The position numbers and the translations under genes are program-made. The notes beneath the pieces are model-generated. The model made no database searches, was not told the origin of the DNA, and saw only the letters and a program-made list of their open reading frames with translations. Positions 1-5,925 of a DNA stretch of 12,237 bases are shown piece by piece. Numbering within the stretch: the stretch's first letter is position 1; every line of letters begins with the position of its first letter. The stretch is from Anaerolineaceae bacterium (lineage in GTDB: Bacteria > Chloroflexota > Anaerolineae > JAAYZQ01), in NCBI GenBank assembly GCA_012514775.1, contig JAAYZQ010000247.1, positions 1 to 12,237 on the forward strand. The letters run 5' to 3'.

Positions 1-392
1 AGCTCGGCGTGCTCGCCGCCGCGGGTCATCATCGGCGTCACGACCTTGACCAGGCCGGCTCCCCGGGCCACGGCCTGGTCCAGGGCCTCGTCGAGGCTGG
101 GGGCGCAGAACTCGTTAAAGCCGACAATGACCGGGCAGCCGGCCGCCGCGGCCAGGTGCTCGCCCAGCTCCAGCGAGGCCGCCCAGAAGGGGTCGTTGCC
201 GGCGGTGCGCGGCCAGGCCCGCACCCGGGCATCCAGGGCGGCGTGGCGGGCCTCGAGGGCCGCCCGCTCCTCGCCGCCGGCCGGCCGCGGCGCGGCGAGG
301 CGGCCGTGCAGGCTCATCAGCTCGGCCAGCTCGGCCGGCGGAAAGTCGCGGGCAGGGGCACCGTGCATGGCCAGGACAATCATGGTCTCCAT
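1..392 (-). CDS. Sirohydrochlorin chelatase (CbiX/SirB-like), C-terminus cut off by window edge
   Basis: The first 130 residues of a minus-strand protein are visible; the rest lies beyond position 1. CbiX/SirB-type class II chelatases insert a divalent metal (Co, Fe or Ni) into sirohydrochlorin or similar tetrapyrroles, in the cytoplasm. Both family metal-binding histidine motifs are visible: an N-terminal LAMHGAP (His10) and TPMMTRGGEH near residues 119-128 (His128), which matches the P-x-x-x-x-x-GEH motif of the family. Between them is a helical Ala/Glu-rich stretch (20-60) and CPVIVGFNEFCAPSLDEAL, the usual site-tracking segment. The ATG at 390-392 is preceded by GGAGG 4 nt upstream; an in-frame ATG three codons later (M4) is an alternative. 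It lies downstream of ferritin on the same strand, but a terminator separates them. The exact metal cannot be read from the fragment, and a more divergent chelatase-fold protein is possible. Confidence 0.8.
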   Translation of the reverse strand, partial: METMIVLAMHGAPARDFPPAELAELMSLHGRLAAPRPAGGEERAALEARHAALDARVRAWPRTAGNDPFWAASLELGEHLAAAAGCPVIVGFNEFCAPSLDEALDQAVARGAGLVKVVTPMMTRGGEHAE

Positions 393-435
393 GGAACCTC
401 CGGATCGGTGGTCAGGGCCGGCCAGGCCCGGTACG

Positions 436-469
436 AAAAAGGGCGGAGCCGGATCGGCCGGTTCCGCCC
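436..469 (-). terminator. Rho-independent terminator of the ferritin gene
   Basis: On the minus strand a GC-rich stem (GGGCGGA-ACCGG pairing with CCGGC-TCCGCCC, 12 positions with one A/C mismatch) closes a 5-nt loop and is followed directly by TTTTTC (positions 440 down to 435). It begins 35 nt after the ferritin stop codon and lies upstream of the cbiX-like start. The plus strand has no T-run after the stem, so it works in one direction. Confidence 0.85.
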
Positions 470-503
470 CCTCGCCGTGGCCTGGCGGGCCAGGATGGTC
501 GGG

Positions 504-1001
504 CTAGTCGCCTTCGCGCTTGCCGAGCTGGGCGTCCAGCATCACGACGGCGTGGCCCTTGTCGCCGATGCGCCGCAGCGTCTCGACGATCTGGGTGGCG
601 CTGGCTTCCTCTTCCACCTGCTCGTCGACGAACCACTGCAGCAGCCCCAGGCTGGCATAGTCCTTCTCTTGGGTGGCCATGCCGTACAGCTCGTGGATGC
701 GATTGGTGATGTAGCGTTCGTGGTCGAGGGCCTTTTCGAACACCTCCAGGGGACCTGAAAACTCCAGGGGCGGCGTGTCGATGCCTTGCAGGACGACGCG
801 CCCGCCGCGCTCATTGACGTGGTCAAAGAACTTGAGCGCGTGCTCCAGCTCCTCCTGGCTCTGGACCCTCATCCAGTGGGCAAAGCCCGGCAGGCTCAGC
901 GACTCCAGGTAGGCGGACATGGATAGATAGATGTAGGCGGATGCGAGCTCTTCTCGGATCTGGTTGTTGATGGCGTCTTGCATTCTCGTGCCGATTTCCA
1001 T
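504..1001 (-). CDS. ftnA: Bacterial non-heme ferritin
   Basis: This 165-residue protein has the normal length of a bacterial ferritin subunit, which assembles into a 24-subunit cage that oxidises Fe(II) and stores it as a ferric mineral. The ferroxidase ligands are all present by alignment to E. coli FtnA: Glu18 (REELAS), Glu51 and His54 (EELEH), Glu95 (HERYI), Gln128 and Glu131 (DEQVEEE), plus Tyr25. There is no haem-ligand Met at the bacterioferritin position that I can identify, so ferritin fits better than Bfr. The ATG at 999-1001 has AAGGAG 8 nt upstream and matches the family N-terminus; the open frame continues far upstream only as an antisense shadow over the SDR gene. A promoter with an inverted repeat lies upstream and a terminator downstream, so the gene looks monocistronic and regulated. 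Confidence 0.95.
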   Translation of the reverse strand: MEIGTRMQDAINNQIREELASAYIYLSMSAYLESLSLPGFAHWMRVQSQEELEHALKFFDHVNERGGRVVLQGIDTPPLEFSGPLEVFEKALDHERYITNRIHELYGMATQEKDYASLGLLQWFVDEQVEEEASATQIVETLRRIGDKGHAVVMLDAQLGKREGD

Positions 1002-1070
1002 TTTGGGCTCTCCTTTTCTTCTTTGGGTAGCGCCGGTTTCACTCTCGGCAGCAACCACGGAGGAATCTTT

Positions 1071-1089
1071 TATACTGTTCGTCAGTATA
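1071..1089. promoter_or_regulatory. Inverted repeat overlapping the ferritin -10 box (candidate operator)
   Basis: A perfect 7-bp inverted repeat, TATACTG / 5-nt spacer / CAGTATA, covers the ferritin -10 hexamer (1084-1089) and extends across the predicted start of transcription (about 1077). A dimeric repressor here would block RNA polymerase. It does not look like a textbook Fur, DtxR/IdeR or MntR box. Because one arm contains the -10 sequence itself, chance symmetry cannot be excluded. Confidence 0.5.
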
Positions 1090-1112
1090 GCAAGAAAACG
1101 GCCTTCTGTCAA
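1084..1112 (-). promoter_or_regulatory. Sigma70-type promoter of ferritin
   Basis: On the minus strand TTGACA (1107-1112) and TATACT (1084-1089) are separated by exactly 17 nt. The -35 is a perfect consensus and the -10 has one or two changes. Predicted start about 1077 gives a leader of roughly 75 nt before the ferritin ATG. Confidence 0.8.
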
Positions 1113-1256
1113 TTGGCCCGTGGAGACGGACCAGGGCCAAGTCGACAGCTCCCTACAAGGCTCGCGGGGGCTCTGCCGATCCCGCCAGAGCCTACAATGG
1201 GCCGGCCCGAAGTCAATAGACAATGCAACAGCCGTGGGATACTGACCATCGCCAGG

Positions 1257-1285
1257 TTGACTTGCGCCCGCGAACGGTGTATTGT
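1257..1285 (+). promoter_or_regulatory. Sigma70-type promoter of the SDR gene
   Basis: TTGACT (1257-1262) and TATTGT (1280-1285) are separated by 17 nt. The -10 ends 34 nt before the ATG, leaving a short leader that carries GGAGGTG at 1309-1315. The -10 match is only moderate. Confidence 0.55.
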
Positions 1286-1319
1286 GTACGGAAACCCGGC
1301 CACGAGACGGAGGTGACCG

Positions 1320-2084
1320 ATGGACATTCGAGGCAAGACGGCTCTGGTGACGGGCGGCGCCCATCGGGTGGGGCGGGCCATCACCCTGGCCCTGGCCCGG
1401 GAGGGCGCCAACGTCGCCATCAACTACTATTCCTCGGCCGGCGAGGCGCAGGAGACGGCCGCCATGGCGCGCAGCCTGGGCGTCGAGGCGCTGCCTCTGC
1501 AGGCCGACGTCTCCCAGGCGGGCGAGGTGCAGGCCATGGTTGCCGCCGCGGAAGAGGCCCTGGGCGGGGTGGACATCCTGGTCAACGGCGCCTCGCTGTG
1601 GCGCAGGACGCCCTTCCCCATGGACGATTTCGCCGGCTGGCACCAGGTGACGGGCATCCTCATCGACGGAAGCATGTATTGCGCCAACGCCGTGGCGCCC
1701 GGCATGCTGCGCGCGGGCGAGGGCGCCATCGTCAACATCGTCGACCTTTCGGCCTGGCAGCCCTGGCCCGGCTATACCGCCCACGCCGTGGGCAAGTCGG
1801 CGCTCCTGGCCCTCACCCGGCAGTTGGCCCTGGAGCTGGCACCCGCGGTGCAGGTCAACGCCGTGGCACCCGGCCCCGTGCTGCCGCCCCCCGGCTACAA
1901 CCAGGAGCTGGCGGACGAGATCGCGGCCCGCACCCTCAAGGGGCGCTGGGGCTCGGCGGAAGACGTGGCCTCGGCCGTCGTCTATCTGGTGCAGGCCGAC
2001 TATATCACCGGCGAGGTCATCGTGGTGGATGGCGGCGAGCGCTACGGCCACCAGCGGCGCCGCTGGCAGCAGCCCGCCGGCTGA
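1320..2084 (+). CDS. Short-chain dehydrogenase/reductase, pteridine-reductase-like
   Basis: A 254-residue classical-size SDR with a Rossmann fold. The nucleotide-binding motif is TGGAHRVG (residues 11-18); basic Arg16 and the NYYSSA segment after beta-2 (35-40) suggest NADP(H). ADV is at 62-64 and VNGAS at 88-92. The active-site region IVNIVDLSAWQPWPGY (137-152), followed by GK at 158-159, aligns well with Leishmania PTR1, where Asp181, Tyr194 and Lys198 are catalytic. Here Asp142 and Lys159 are kept, but the Tyr position is His155 (codon CAC); Tyr152 matches PTR1 Tyr191. GGAGGTG lies 4 nt before the ATG. It reads divergently from ferritin and convergently with the HepT-like gene. The family suggests reduction of a pterin, quinoid or carbonyl substrate, but the real substrate is unknown, and loss of the Tyr makes normal SDR chemistry uncertain. 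Confidence 0.88.
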   Translation: MDIRGKTALVTGGAHRVGRAITLALAREGANVAINYYSSAGEAQETAAMARSLGVEALPLQADVSQAGEVQAMVAAAEEALGGVDILVNGASLWRRTPFPMDDFAGWHQVTGILIDGSMYCANAVAPGMLRAGEGAIVNIVDLSAWQPWPGYTAHAVGKSALLALTRQLALELAPAVQVNAVAPGPVLPPPGYNQELADEIAARTLKGRWGSAEDVASAVVYLVQADYITGEVIVVDGGERYGHQRRRWQQPAG

Positions 2085-2193
2085 GGGGATGCGCTTCCGG
2101 GCCGGCCCTCGCGCACCGCGCACCGGGAATGGCGGGCGCGGCCCCGCCCCGGAGCCTGGGGCTCGTGCCCCGTGACTCGGACAAGGACCCTCG

Positions 2194-2703
2194 CTACCGG
2201 CCGTGTGCGCTTGCTGGCTGGCTCGCTCCCGCCAAAGCGTCGAGAAAAGCCGCAAAGGCCAAAAGCTCGGCACGCTCCCTGGGCCATAAATCAGGCAAGA
2301 CCGCCACCAAGCCAGCCATTCTGTGTGGTACAAGATTCAGGGTGTACACATTGCGAACCAGGTGTCGAAAGCGTCGAAACTCATCCAGATGCTGCGCGGT
2401 ATCCCGACCAATGACCGCCGGCCGCCGATCGGCCACATCCTCGGCCATCTGATTCAAGAGATCGCGGTGCCAGGTCCCACCCCCAGGTGAAACGCCATCC
2501 ACCTGTCGCGCGATCAGATCAAAGAGACGTTCTTGTCCAGAATAAAAGCCGTGCAGGTTCAGTGCCACCGAATCGAGATAGGCCTGTTCGTCCGGCCATC
2601 GTTGTGCCTGCTCCCAGGCAAGCTCTATGCGCTGCACGATACGATCCATATCCAGGACCTCGCCACGGATGCGCTCCGCAAGCTCGTGGTACGCCGCACT
2701 CAT
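2194..2703 (-). CDS. HepT-like RNase toxin-family protein (HEPN fold)
   Basis: A 169-residue, largely helical protein of the HepT-like type. Supporting features are LHGFYSGQERLFDLIA (50-65), the conserved WH pair (78-79, GGTWHRDLL) and the FRHLVRNVY block (112-120). In MntA-HepT systems, HepT is an RNase silenced when its partner transfers AMP to the Tyr of an R-x4-H-x-Y motif. Here that motif reads R113-x4-N118-x-Y120, so the canonical His is Asn while the modifiable Tyr is kept; His114 is next to the Arg. The start ATG (2701-2703) overlaps the partner's TGA in ATGA, so translation is coupled. The gene order is antitoxin first, toxin second. I cannot tell from sequence whether the RNase is active; it could be a non-toxic HEPN partner. 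Confidence 0.8.
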   Translation of the reverse strand: MSAAYHELAERIRGEVLDMDRIVQRIELAWEQAQRWPDEQAYLDSVALNLHGFYSGQERLFDLIARQVDGVSPGGGTWHRDLLNQMAEDVADRRPAVIGRDTAQHLDEFRRFRHLVRNVYTLNLVPHRMAGLVAVLPDLWPRERAELLAFAAFLDALAGASQPASAHGR

Positions 2704-3086
2704 AGCTCCACCCCGTGGCGCCGGACCGACTGCAACAGGGAAGGGCTGGCCGTCTCCAGTTCGATGAGATCGACGGCGCGGTCGGCGACGGTCTCTTCTA
2801 CCAGGCGCCAGGCCTGCCAATAGTCACCGGCCGCCAGGCCCTCGACCATCAGATCCACGTCCGAATCCGGGGCAAACCAGCCCTGGTGGGCCAACGATCC
2901 AAAGAGGATCACACGCCGCGCGCCAAAGCGGGTCTTGAGCAAGTCGGCAGCCGCCTTGACGCGCCTCATTAAGGACTCTTGCACACGCCGTTCCCTTGGC
3001 GAGGGGGGCGGAGGCGGCGCACGCCTGGCGGCAGCCTCCAGGTAGGGCTGCCACTCTTTGCGGCTCAATTCCAGGGCAGTTGGCAT
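2700..3086 (-). CDS. MNT-domain nucleotidyltransferase (MntA-like antitoxin)
   Basis: A 128-residue protein with a minimal nucleotidyltransferase domain in its second half. LFGSLAHQGWFAPDSDVDLM (61-80) contains the GS-x11-D-x-D signature (Gly63, Ser64, Asp76, Asp78), and Asp106 in AVDLIEL supplies the third carboxylate. The first 45 residues are helical with a PPPPP stretch (24-29). MntA-type enzymes add AMP to the HepT toxin and so neutralise it. I chose the ATG at 3084-3086 because AGGTGG lies 5 nt upstream; an in-frame GTG at 3119 would add 11 residues but has no good ribosome binding site. The 4-bp ATGA overlap with the HepT-like gene supports a two-gene operon. Confidence 0.82.
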   Translation of the reverse strand: MPTALELSRKEWQPYLEAAARRAPPPPPSPRERRVQESLMRRVKAAADLLKTRFGARRVILFGSLAHQGWFAPDSDVDLMVEGLAAGDYWQAWRLVEETVADRAVDLIELETASPSLLQSVRRHGVEL

Positions 3087-3159
3087 ATCATCCACCTGTT
3101 GGTCCGGTGTCGGTGCCACGTCTCGGCCATGCCAGCGTTTGGCCCGTGCGGCTACACGT

Positions 3160-3189
3160 ATTGTACCATGCTGCTGCTGGCTTTGTCAA
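3160..3189 (-). promoter_or_regulatory. Promoter of the MNT/HepT operon
   Basis: On the minus strand TTGACA (3184-3189) and TACAAT (3160-3165) are 18 nt apart, and TGG directly before TACAAT forms an extended -10. Predicted start about 3153 leaves a leader of about 65 nt to the preferred ATG. It sits in the gap after the U32 gene stop, so the pair is likely transcribed independently. Confidence 0.75.
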
Positions 3190-3243
3190 TCACGAGCTGC
3201 GATCCACGCCTCAACGACGGGCTGATGAAAGCGCCAATTGGCC

Positions 3244-5088
3244 CTATGCGCCGTAAATGACCTCCATCTCGCACTCGGCGCAGCAAAAGCGCAGCCGGTA
3301 GCGGCGCCCGTCGGCGTCGATCAGATAGAGCGGCTGGCGCACGTTTGCCCTGTTCCCTGCACCATCACACAGCCCCAGTTGGTGCTGCACGCAGTAGCGC
3401 GTGCGCATCACGACCCGGCCCCGCATGTCCAGCCCCGACTCGGCCGCCGGCTCGATCTCGGTGACGCCGTGCCGGCGGTAAAAGGCTGCCGCCTGCCGGT
3501 TCAACACGTTGCCGCGGTAAGTAAACGTGCTCTCCGGGTAGGCCGCGTCGTTGCGCACGAGCTTGGCCTCCAGCCTGGGGCGGTTCGCCTCGCGCACCTC
3601 GGTCAGGCGGGCCAGCGCCGCGCGGCGCAGCTCGTTCAGCGTCGACACGGGCAAAAAATAGGCCTGGTCCCAGGCCAGCTCGACCTGCACCACGTCAAAG
3701 GCCGTGTCGCCCGCCCTGGCCAACTGGCGGCGGGCCGTCTCTTCGGCCTGGACCGGCTTGTGTGCGAGCTCCTTGACACCCGCCAGCGTGGCCACGGCCT
3801 TGTTGCCATCCTCGTCGATGGTCTCGAGGCGAAAGCCTTCGGGCGTGCTTTCCAGTTTGAGCCGGACGGCGATGCGGCGTTGAGGCCGGCTTTGCTCCAC
3901 CTGCCGCAGAAAAACGTGGTCGTGATTGCGGGAAATCTCCAATCCAGGATGGAGGCCGCTGCCATCCTCGACCGTCACCCGCACCTGGCCCCCCACCGGC
4001 TCGGCGGCGTTCACCCGTGTGCCCGTCAGCTCGCCCTCGGCATCGAACCAGGTCAGGCCGTCCCCGCCATGTAGGGCCAGTGAGGTATCGAGCATGAACC
4101 GGTCCCCTTGCACCGCCGCCACCCGGCCCACCGGCTCGCCCACCATCTTCGGTGAGTCGATCGCCCCGGGCGGCTCGCCGCGGCCGTGCAGGAAGTAGGT
4201 GGTATAACCGCGGTTGAACGTCTTGTTGACGTCGGGCTCGAACTCGACGTGGCTGTACCCCGAAGACGCCCGGGCCAGCCCACGCTCGGCGAGGGCACTG
4301 TCAAGCTGCTGCCGGTACCAGCTCACCACGTTTTTTACATACGCCGCGTCCTTGAGCCGGCCTTCAATCTTGAACGAGGTGACGCCGGCGTCCAGCAGCG
4401 CGCCCAGCTCGGCTTCCAGCGCCAGGTCGCGCAGGGAGAGGAGATGGCGCGGCGGCTCCAGGACCCGGCCATCGGCGTCGACCAGGCTGTACTTGCGGCG
4501 GCAGGGCTGGGCGCATTCGCCCCGGTTGCCGCTGCGCCCGCCGATGGCATAGCTCAGGTAGCACTGCCCGCTGTAGCCGGTGCACAGGGCGCCGTGCACG
4601 AAACATTCCAGTTCCAGCGACGTGCGGGCGCGGATGGCGCGGATCTGCTCCAGGCTCAGCTCGCGGGCCAGGATGGCGCGCCGGAAGCCCACCTCCTCCA
4701 GGAAGGCCACCCGTTCGGGCGTGTGGTTGTGCATCTGGGTGCTGGCGATGAGGGCCATGGGCGGCAGCACCCAGGGGGCACTCGACTCCAGCAGGCCCAC
4801 GTCCTGCAGGATGACCGCGTCCACGCCCAGGTCGTACAGCTCGTGGATCAGGCGCATTGCCTGGGGGAGCTCGTCGTCGTAGAGGAGGGTGTTCACCGTG
4901 ACATAGACCCGCGCCCAGTAGGTGTGGGCGTGGGCCACCAGCGCGGCAATGTCCTGCAGCGAGTTGCCCGCCTTCTGGCGCGCGCCAAAACGCGGCGCCC
5001 CGAGGTAGACGGCGTCGGCACCGCAGTCGATGGCCACCTGGCCGCAGCAAAGGTCCCGGGCCGGGGCAAGGAGTTCCACTCGTTCCAT
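3244..5088 (-). CDS. rlhA: U32-family protein with DUF3656 domain, RlhA-like (23S rRNA C2501 hydroxylation)
   Basis: A 614-residue protein beginning MERVELLAPA, the usual N-terminus of U32 proteins. The U32 signature is intact: E161-x-F-x2-GAL-C169-x4-G-x-C176-x-L-S179, followed by GRSGNRGECAQPCR with Cys192 and Cys196; these four Cys are the expected iron-sulfur ligands of the RlhA/TrhP group. The middle part (about 380-480) corresponds to DUF3656, as in E. coli RlhA, which is needed for hydroxylation of 23S rRNA C2501. The C-terminus holds RYCVQHQLGLC (Cys566, Cys574) and RFCCAEC (Cys602/603, Cys606), a probable metal-binding knuckle. Its length is close to E. coli RlhA (around 650). The older label 'collagenase-like peptidase' is not supported. 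The ATG at 5086-5088 has no ribosome binding site; see the promoter entry. The exact RNA target is inferred from the family. Confidence 0.85.
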   Translation of the reverse strand: MERVELLAPARDLCCGQVAIDCGADAVYLGAPRFGARQKAGNSLQDIAALVAHAHTYWARVYVTVNTLLYDDELPQAMRLIHELYDLGVDAVILQDVGLLESSAPWVLPPMALIASTQMHNHTPERVAFLEEVGFRRAILARELSLEQIRAIRARTSLELECFVHGALCTGYSGQCYLSYAIGGRSGNRGECAQPCRRKYSLVDADGRVLEPPRHLLSLRDLALEAELGALLDAGVTSFKIEGRLKDAAYVKNVVSWYRQQLDSALAERGLARASSGYSHVEFEPDVNKTFNRGYTTYFLHGRGEPPGAIDSPKMVGEPVGRVAAVQGDRFMLDTSLALHGGDGLTWFDAEGELTGTRVNAAEPVGGQVRVTVEDGSGLHPGLEISRNHDHVFLRQVEQSRPQRRIAVRLKLESTPEGFRLETIDEDGNKAVATLAGVKELAHKPVQAEETARRQLARAGDTAFDVVQVELAWDQAYFLPVSTLNELRRAALARLTEVREANRPRLEAKLVRNDAAYPESTFTYRGNVLNRQAAAFYRRHGVTEIEPAAESGLDMRGRVVMRTRYCVQHQLGLCDGAGNRANVRQPLYLIDADGRRYRLRFCCAECEMEVIYGA

Positions 5089-5095
5089 GCAGCCG

Positions 5096-5124
5096 ATTAT
5101 ACAGCAGGCGGGACCGGCTGCCAA
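5096..5124 (-). promoter_or_regulatory. Promoter of the U32/rlhA-like gene, implying a leaderless mRNA
   Basis: On the minus strand TTGGCA (5119-5124) and a perfect TATAAT (5096-5101) are separated by 17 nt. Only 7 nt lie between the -10 and the ATG, so transcription should begin at or within a base or two of the start codon. No Shine-Dalgarno sequence precedes that ATG, which fits leaderless translation. Confidence 0.75.
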
Positions 5125-5177
5125 GCGCCGGCACCCTCCCGACGCAGCGTCCTCTTTCTTTGGAACACGTTCGCCCT

Positions 5178-5206
5178 TTGACATTTGCACCATTTTCGGG
5201 TAAGAT
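5178..5206 (+). promoter_or_regulatory. Promoter of ssb
   Basis: TTGACA (5178-5183) and TAAGAT (5201-5206) are separated by 17 nt. The predicted start near 5213 leaves a leader of about 62 nt, ending in GGGGAGGG (5261-5268). It is divergent from the U32 gene promoter, about 55 bp away. Confidence 0.75.
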
Positions 5207-5274
5207 CTGTGGTGGCGTCCTGGCGTTGCGCCACGCGGTGCACCGGACAGCACAGATCAAGGGGAGGGTAAGAG

Positions 5275-5763
5275 ATGTTTCAGCGTGTAACGCTTATCGG
5301 TCATGTGGGGCAGGAACCCCAGATGCGCTATACTCCGGATGGGACACCGGTGACCAACTTCTCGCTGGCTACCAAGGAAACCATCTCGAAAAAGCTGCCC
5401 AACGGCGGCGAGCGGCCCTGCCCAAGCGGTTGGAAAGAATCGTACAACGGCAGGAACTGGGAAGTCACCACCTGGTGGCGCGTCACATGCTGGCGGAACC
5501 TGGCCGAGACGGTCAACACCTACCTTTCCAAGGGCAAGATGGTCTTTGTGGAAGGTACCGTGCAGGGCGAGGCCAGCGATGGCAGCATCAATCCGCGCGT
5601 CTGGACCGGCAACGACGGCACGCCGCGGGCGAGCTTTGAGCTTACGGCTCAGACCATCAAGTTCCTCGGCGAGCGCGGCGATAGCGGCGGCGGGGGCGGC
5701 GCGCCCGTCGGCGAGGCACCGCCGGAGCGTGGCGGCTTTGACGACGAGGCTCTGCCCTTCTAG
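5275..5763 (+). CDS. ssb: Single-stranded DNA-binding protein
   Basis: A 162-residue SSB. The OB fold spans residues 1-132: it starts FQRVTLIGHVGQEPQMRYT, with VTNFSLAT at 26-33, TTWWRVTCW at 65-73 and KGKMVFVEG at 87-94. A Gly-rich linker follows (133-154), ending in the acidic tip DDEALPF (156-162), which binds partner proteins in replication and repair. The loop at residues 35-62 (SKKLPNGGERPCPSGWKESY region) is longer than in E. coli SSB and has a Cys-Pro-Ser-Gly-Trp motif; I believe this is a lineage trait of Chloroflexota but could not check. The ATG at 5275 has GGAGG 7 nt upstream. It is the first gene of a plus-strand series with DUF3467 and der. Confidence 0.96.
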   Translation: MFQRVTLIGHVGQEPQMRYTPDGTPVTNFSLATKETISKKLPNGGERPCPSGWKESYNGRNWEVTTWWRVTCWRNLAETVNTYLSKGKMVFVEGTVQGEASDGSINPRVWTGNDGTPRASFELTAQTIKFLGERGDSGGGGGAPVGEAPPERGGFDDEALPF

Positions 5764-5828
5764 CGGGCACGAGCGAGAGTGTATCGGGGCGGGCGTGGCC
5801 GGGAGGCCGGCGCCTGCATAGCCTGTGG

Positions 5829-5860
5829 GCCGGCCCGAATTCATGGACCGACGGGCCGGC
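5829..5860. repeat. 9-bp GC-rich inverted repeat in the ssb/DUF3467 gap
   Basis: GCCGGCCCG (5829-5837) and CGGGCCGGC (5852-5860) form a perfect 9-bp stem around a 14-nt loop. No T-run follows on the plus strand, so it is not a classical terminator. It may be a 3'-end stabiliser of the ssb message or a protein site. Confidence 0.5.
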
Positions 5861-5886
5861 AGCAGATGTCAACGAAGACAAAAAAC

Positions 5887-5907
5887 GTCATGCCAGGGTG
5901 GCATGAC
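5887..5907. repeat. Perfect 8-bp hairpin just upstream of the DUF3467 gene
   Basis: GTCATGCC (5887-5894), loop AGGGT, GGCATGAC (5900-5907). On the plus strand it sits 6 nt before the ribosome binding site of the DUF3467 gene. On the minus strand it is followed by CGTTTTTTG, the form of a rho-independent terminator, although no minus-strand gene ends here. It may therefore be a leader hairpin or operator, or a terminator stopping antisense transcription into ssb. Confidence 0.55.
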
Positions 5908-5925
5908 CTAGATAGAGGACCAATG

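Larger units (their letters stand above)
1002..1319. other. Divergent intergenic region between ferritin and the SDR
   Basis: These 318 bases hold the ferritin leader, the ferritin promoter with its inverted repeat (1071-1112), a GGGCCGGCCC palindrome (1199-1208), and the SDR promoter and ribosome binding site (1257-1315). I see no convincing small gene or structured RNA in it; short open frames in both directions lack protein character. Confidence 0.6.

Noticed and set aside
2158..2171. GGGGC-TCGT-GCCCC hairpin between the SDR and HepT-like genes
   Set aside because: The stem is only 5 bp and no T-run follows on either strand; not enough for a terminator in this GC-rich DNA.
504..2333. A 609-codon minus-strand open frame extending the ferritin frame upstream
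   Set aside because: Only the last 165 residues are ferritin. The rest runs antisense through the SDR gene, is low-complexity Gly/Arg/His-rich and crosses a good ribosome binding site and promoter.
1223..2452. A 409-codon plus-strand open frame overlapping the SDR gene
   Set aside because: It is a frame-shifted shadow of the SDR, rich in Arg and Gly, without recognisable domains.
3087..3119. GTG start for the nucleotidyltransferase at 3119
   Set aside because: It has no clear ribosome binding site, while the ATG at 3086 has AGGTGG at good spacing.
3231..3242. GCCAATTGGC palindrome just after the U32 gene stop
   Set aside because: It is a short palindrome without loop space or T-run; it may be chance.
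5089..5253. Upstream in-frame extension of the U32 protein by 55 residues
   Set aside because: The extension has no family similarity and overlaps the promoter; MERVELLAPA is the normal family start.
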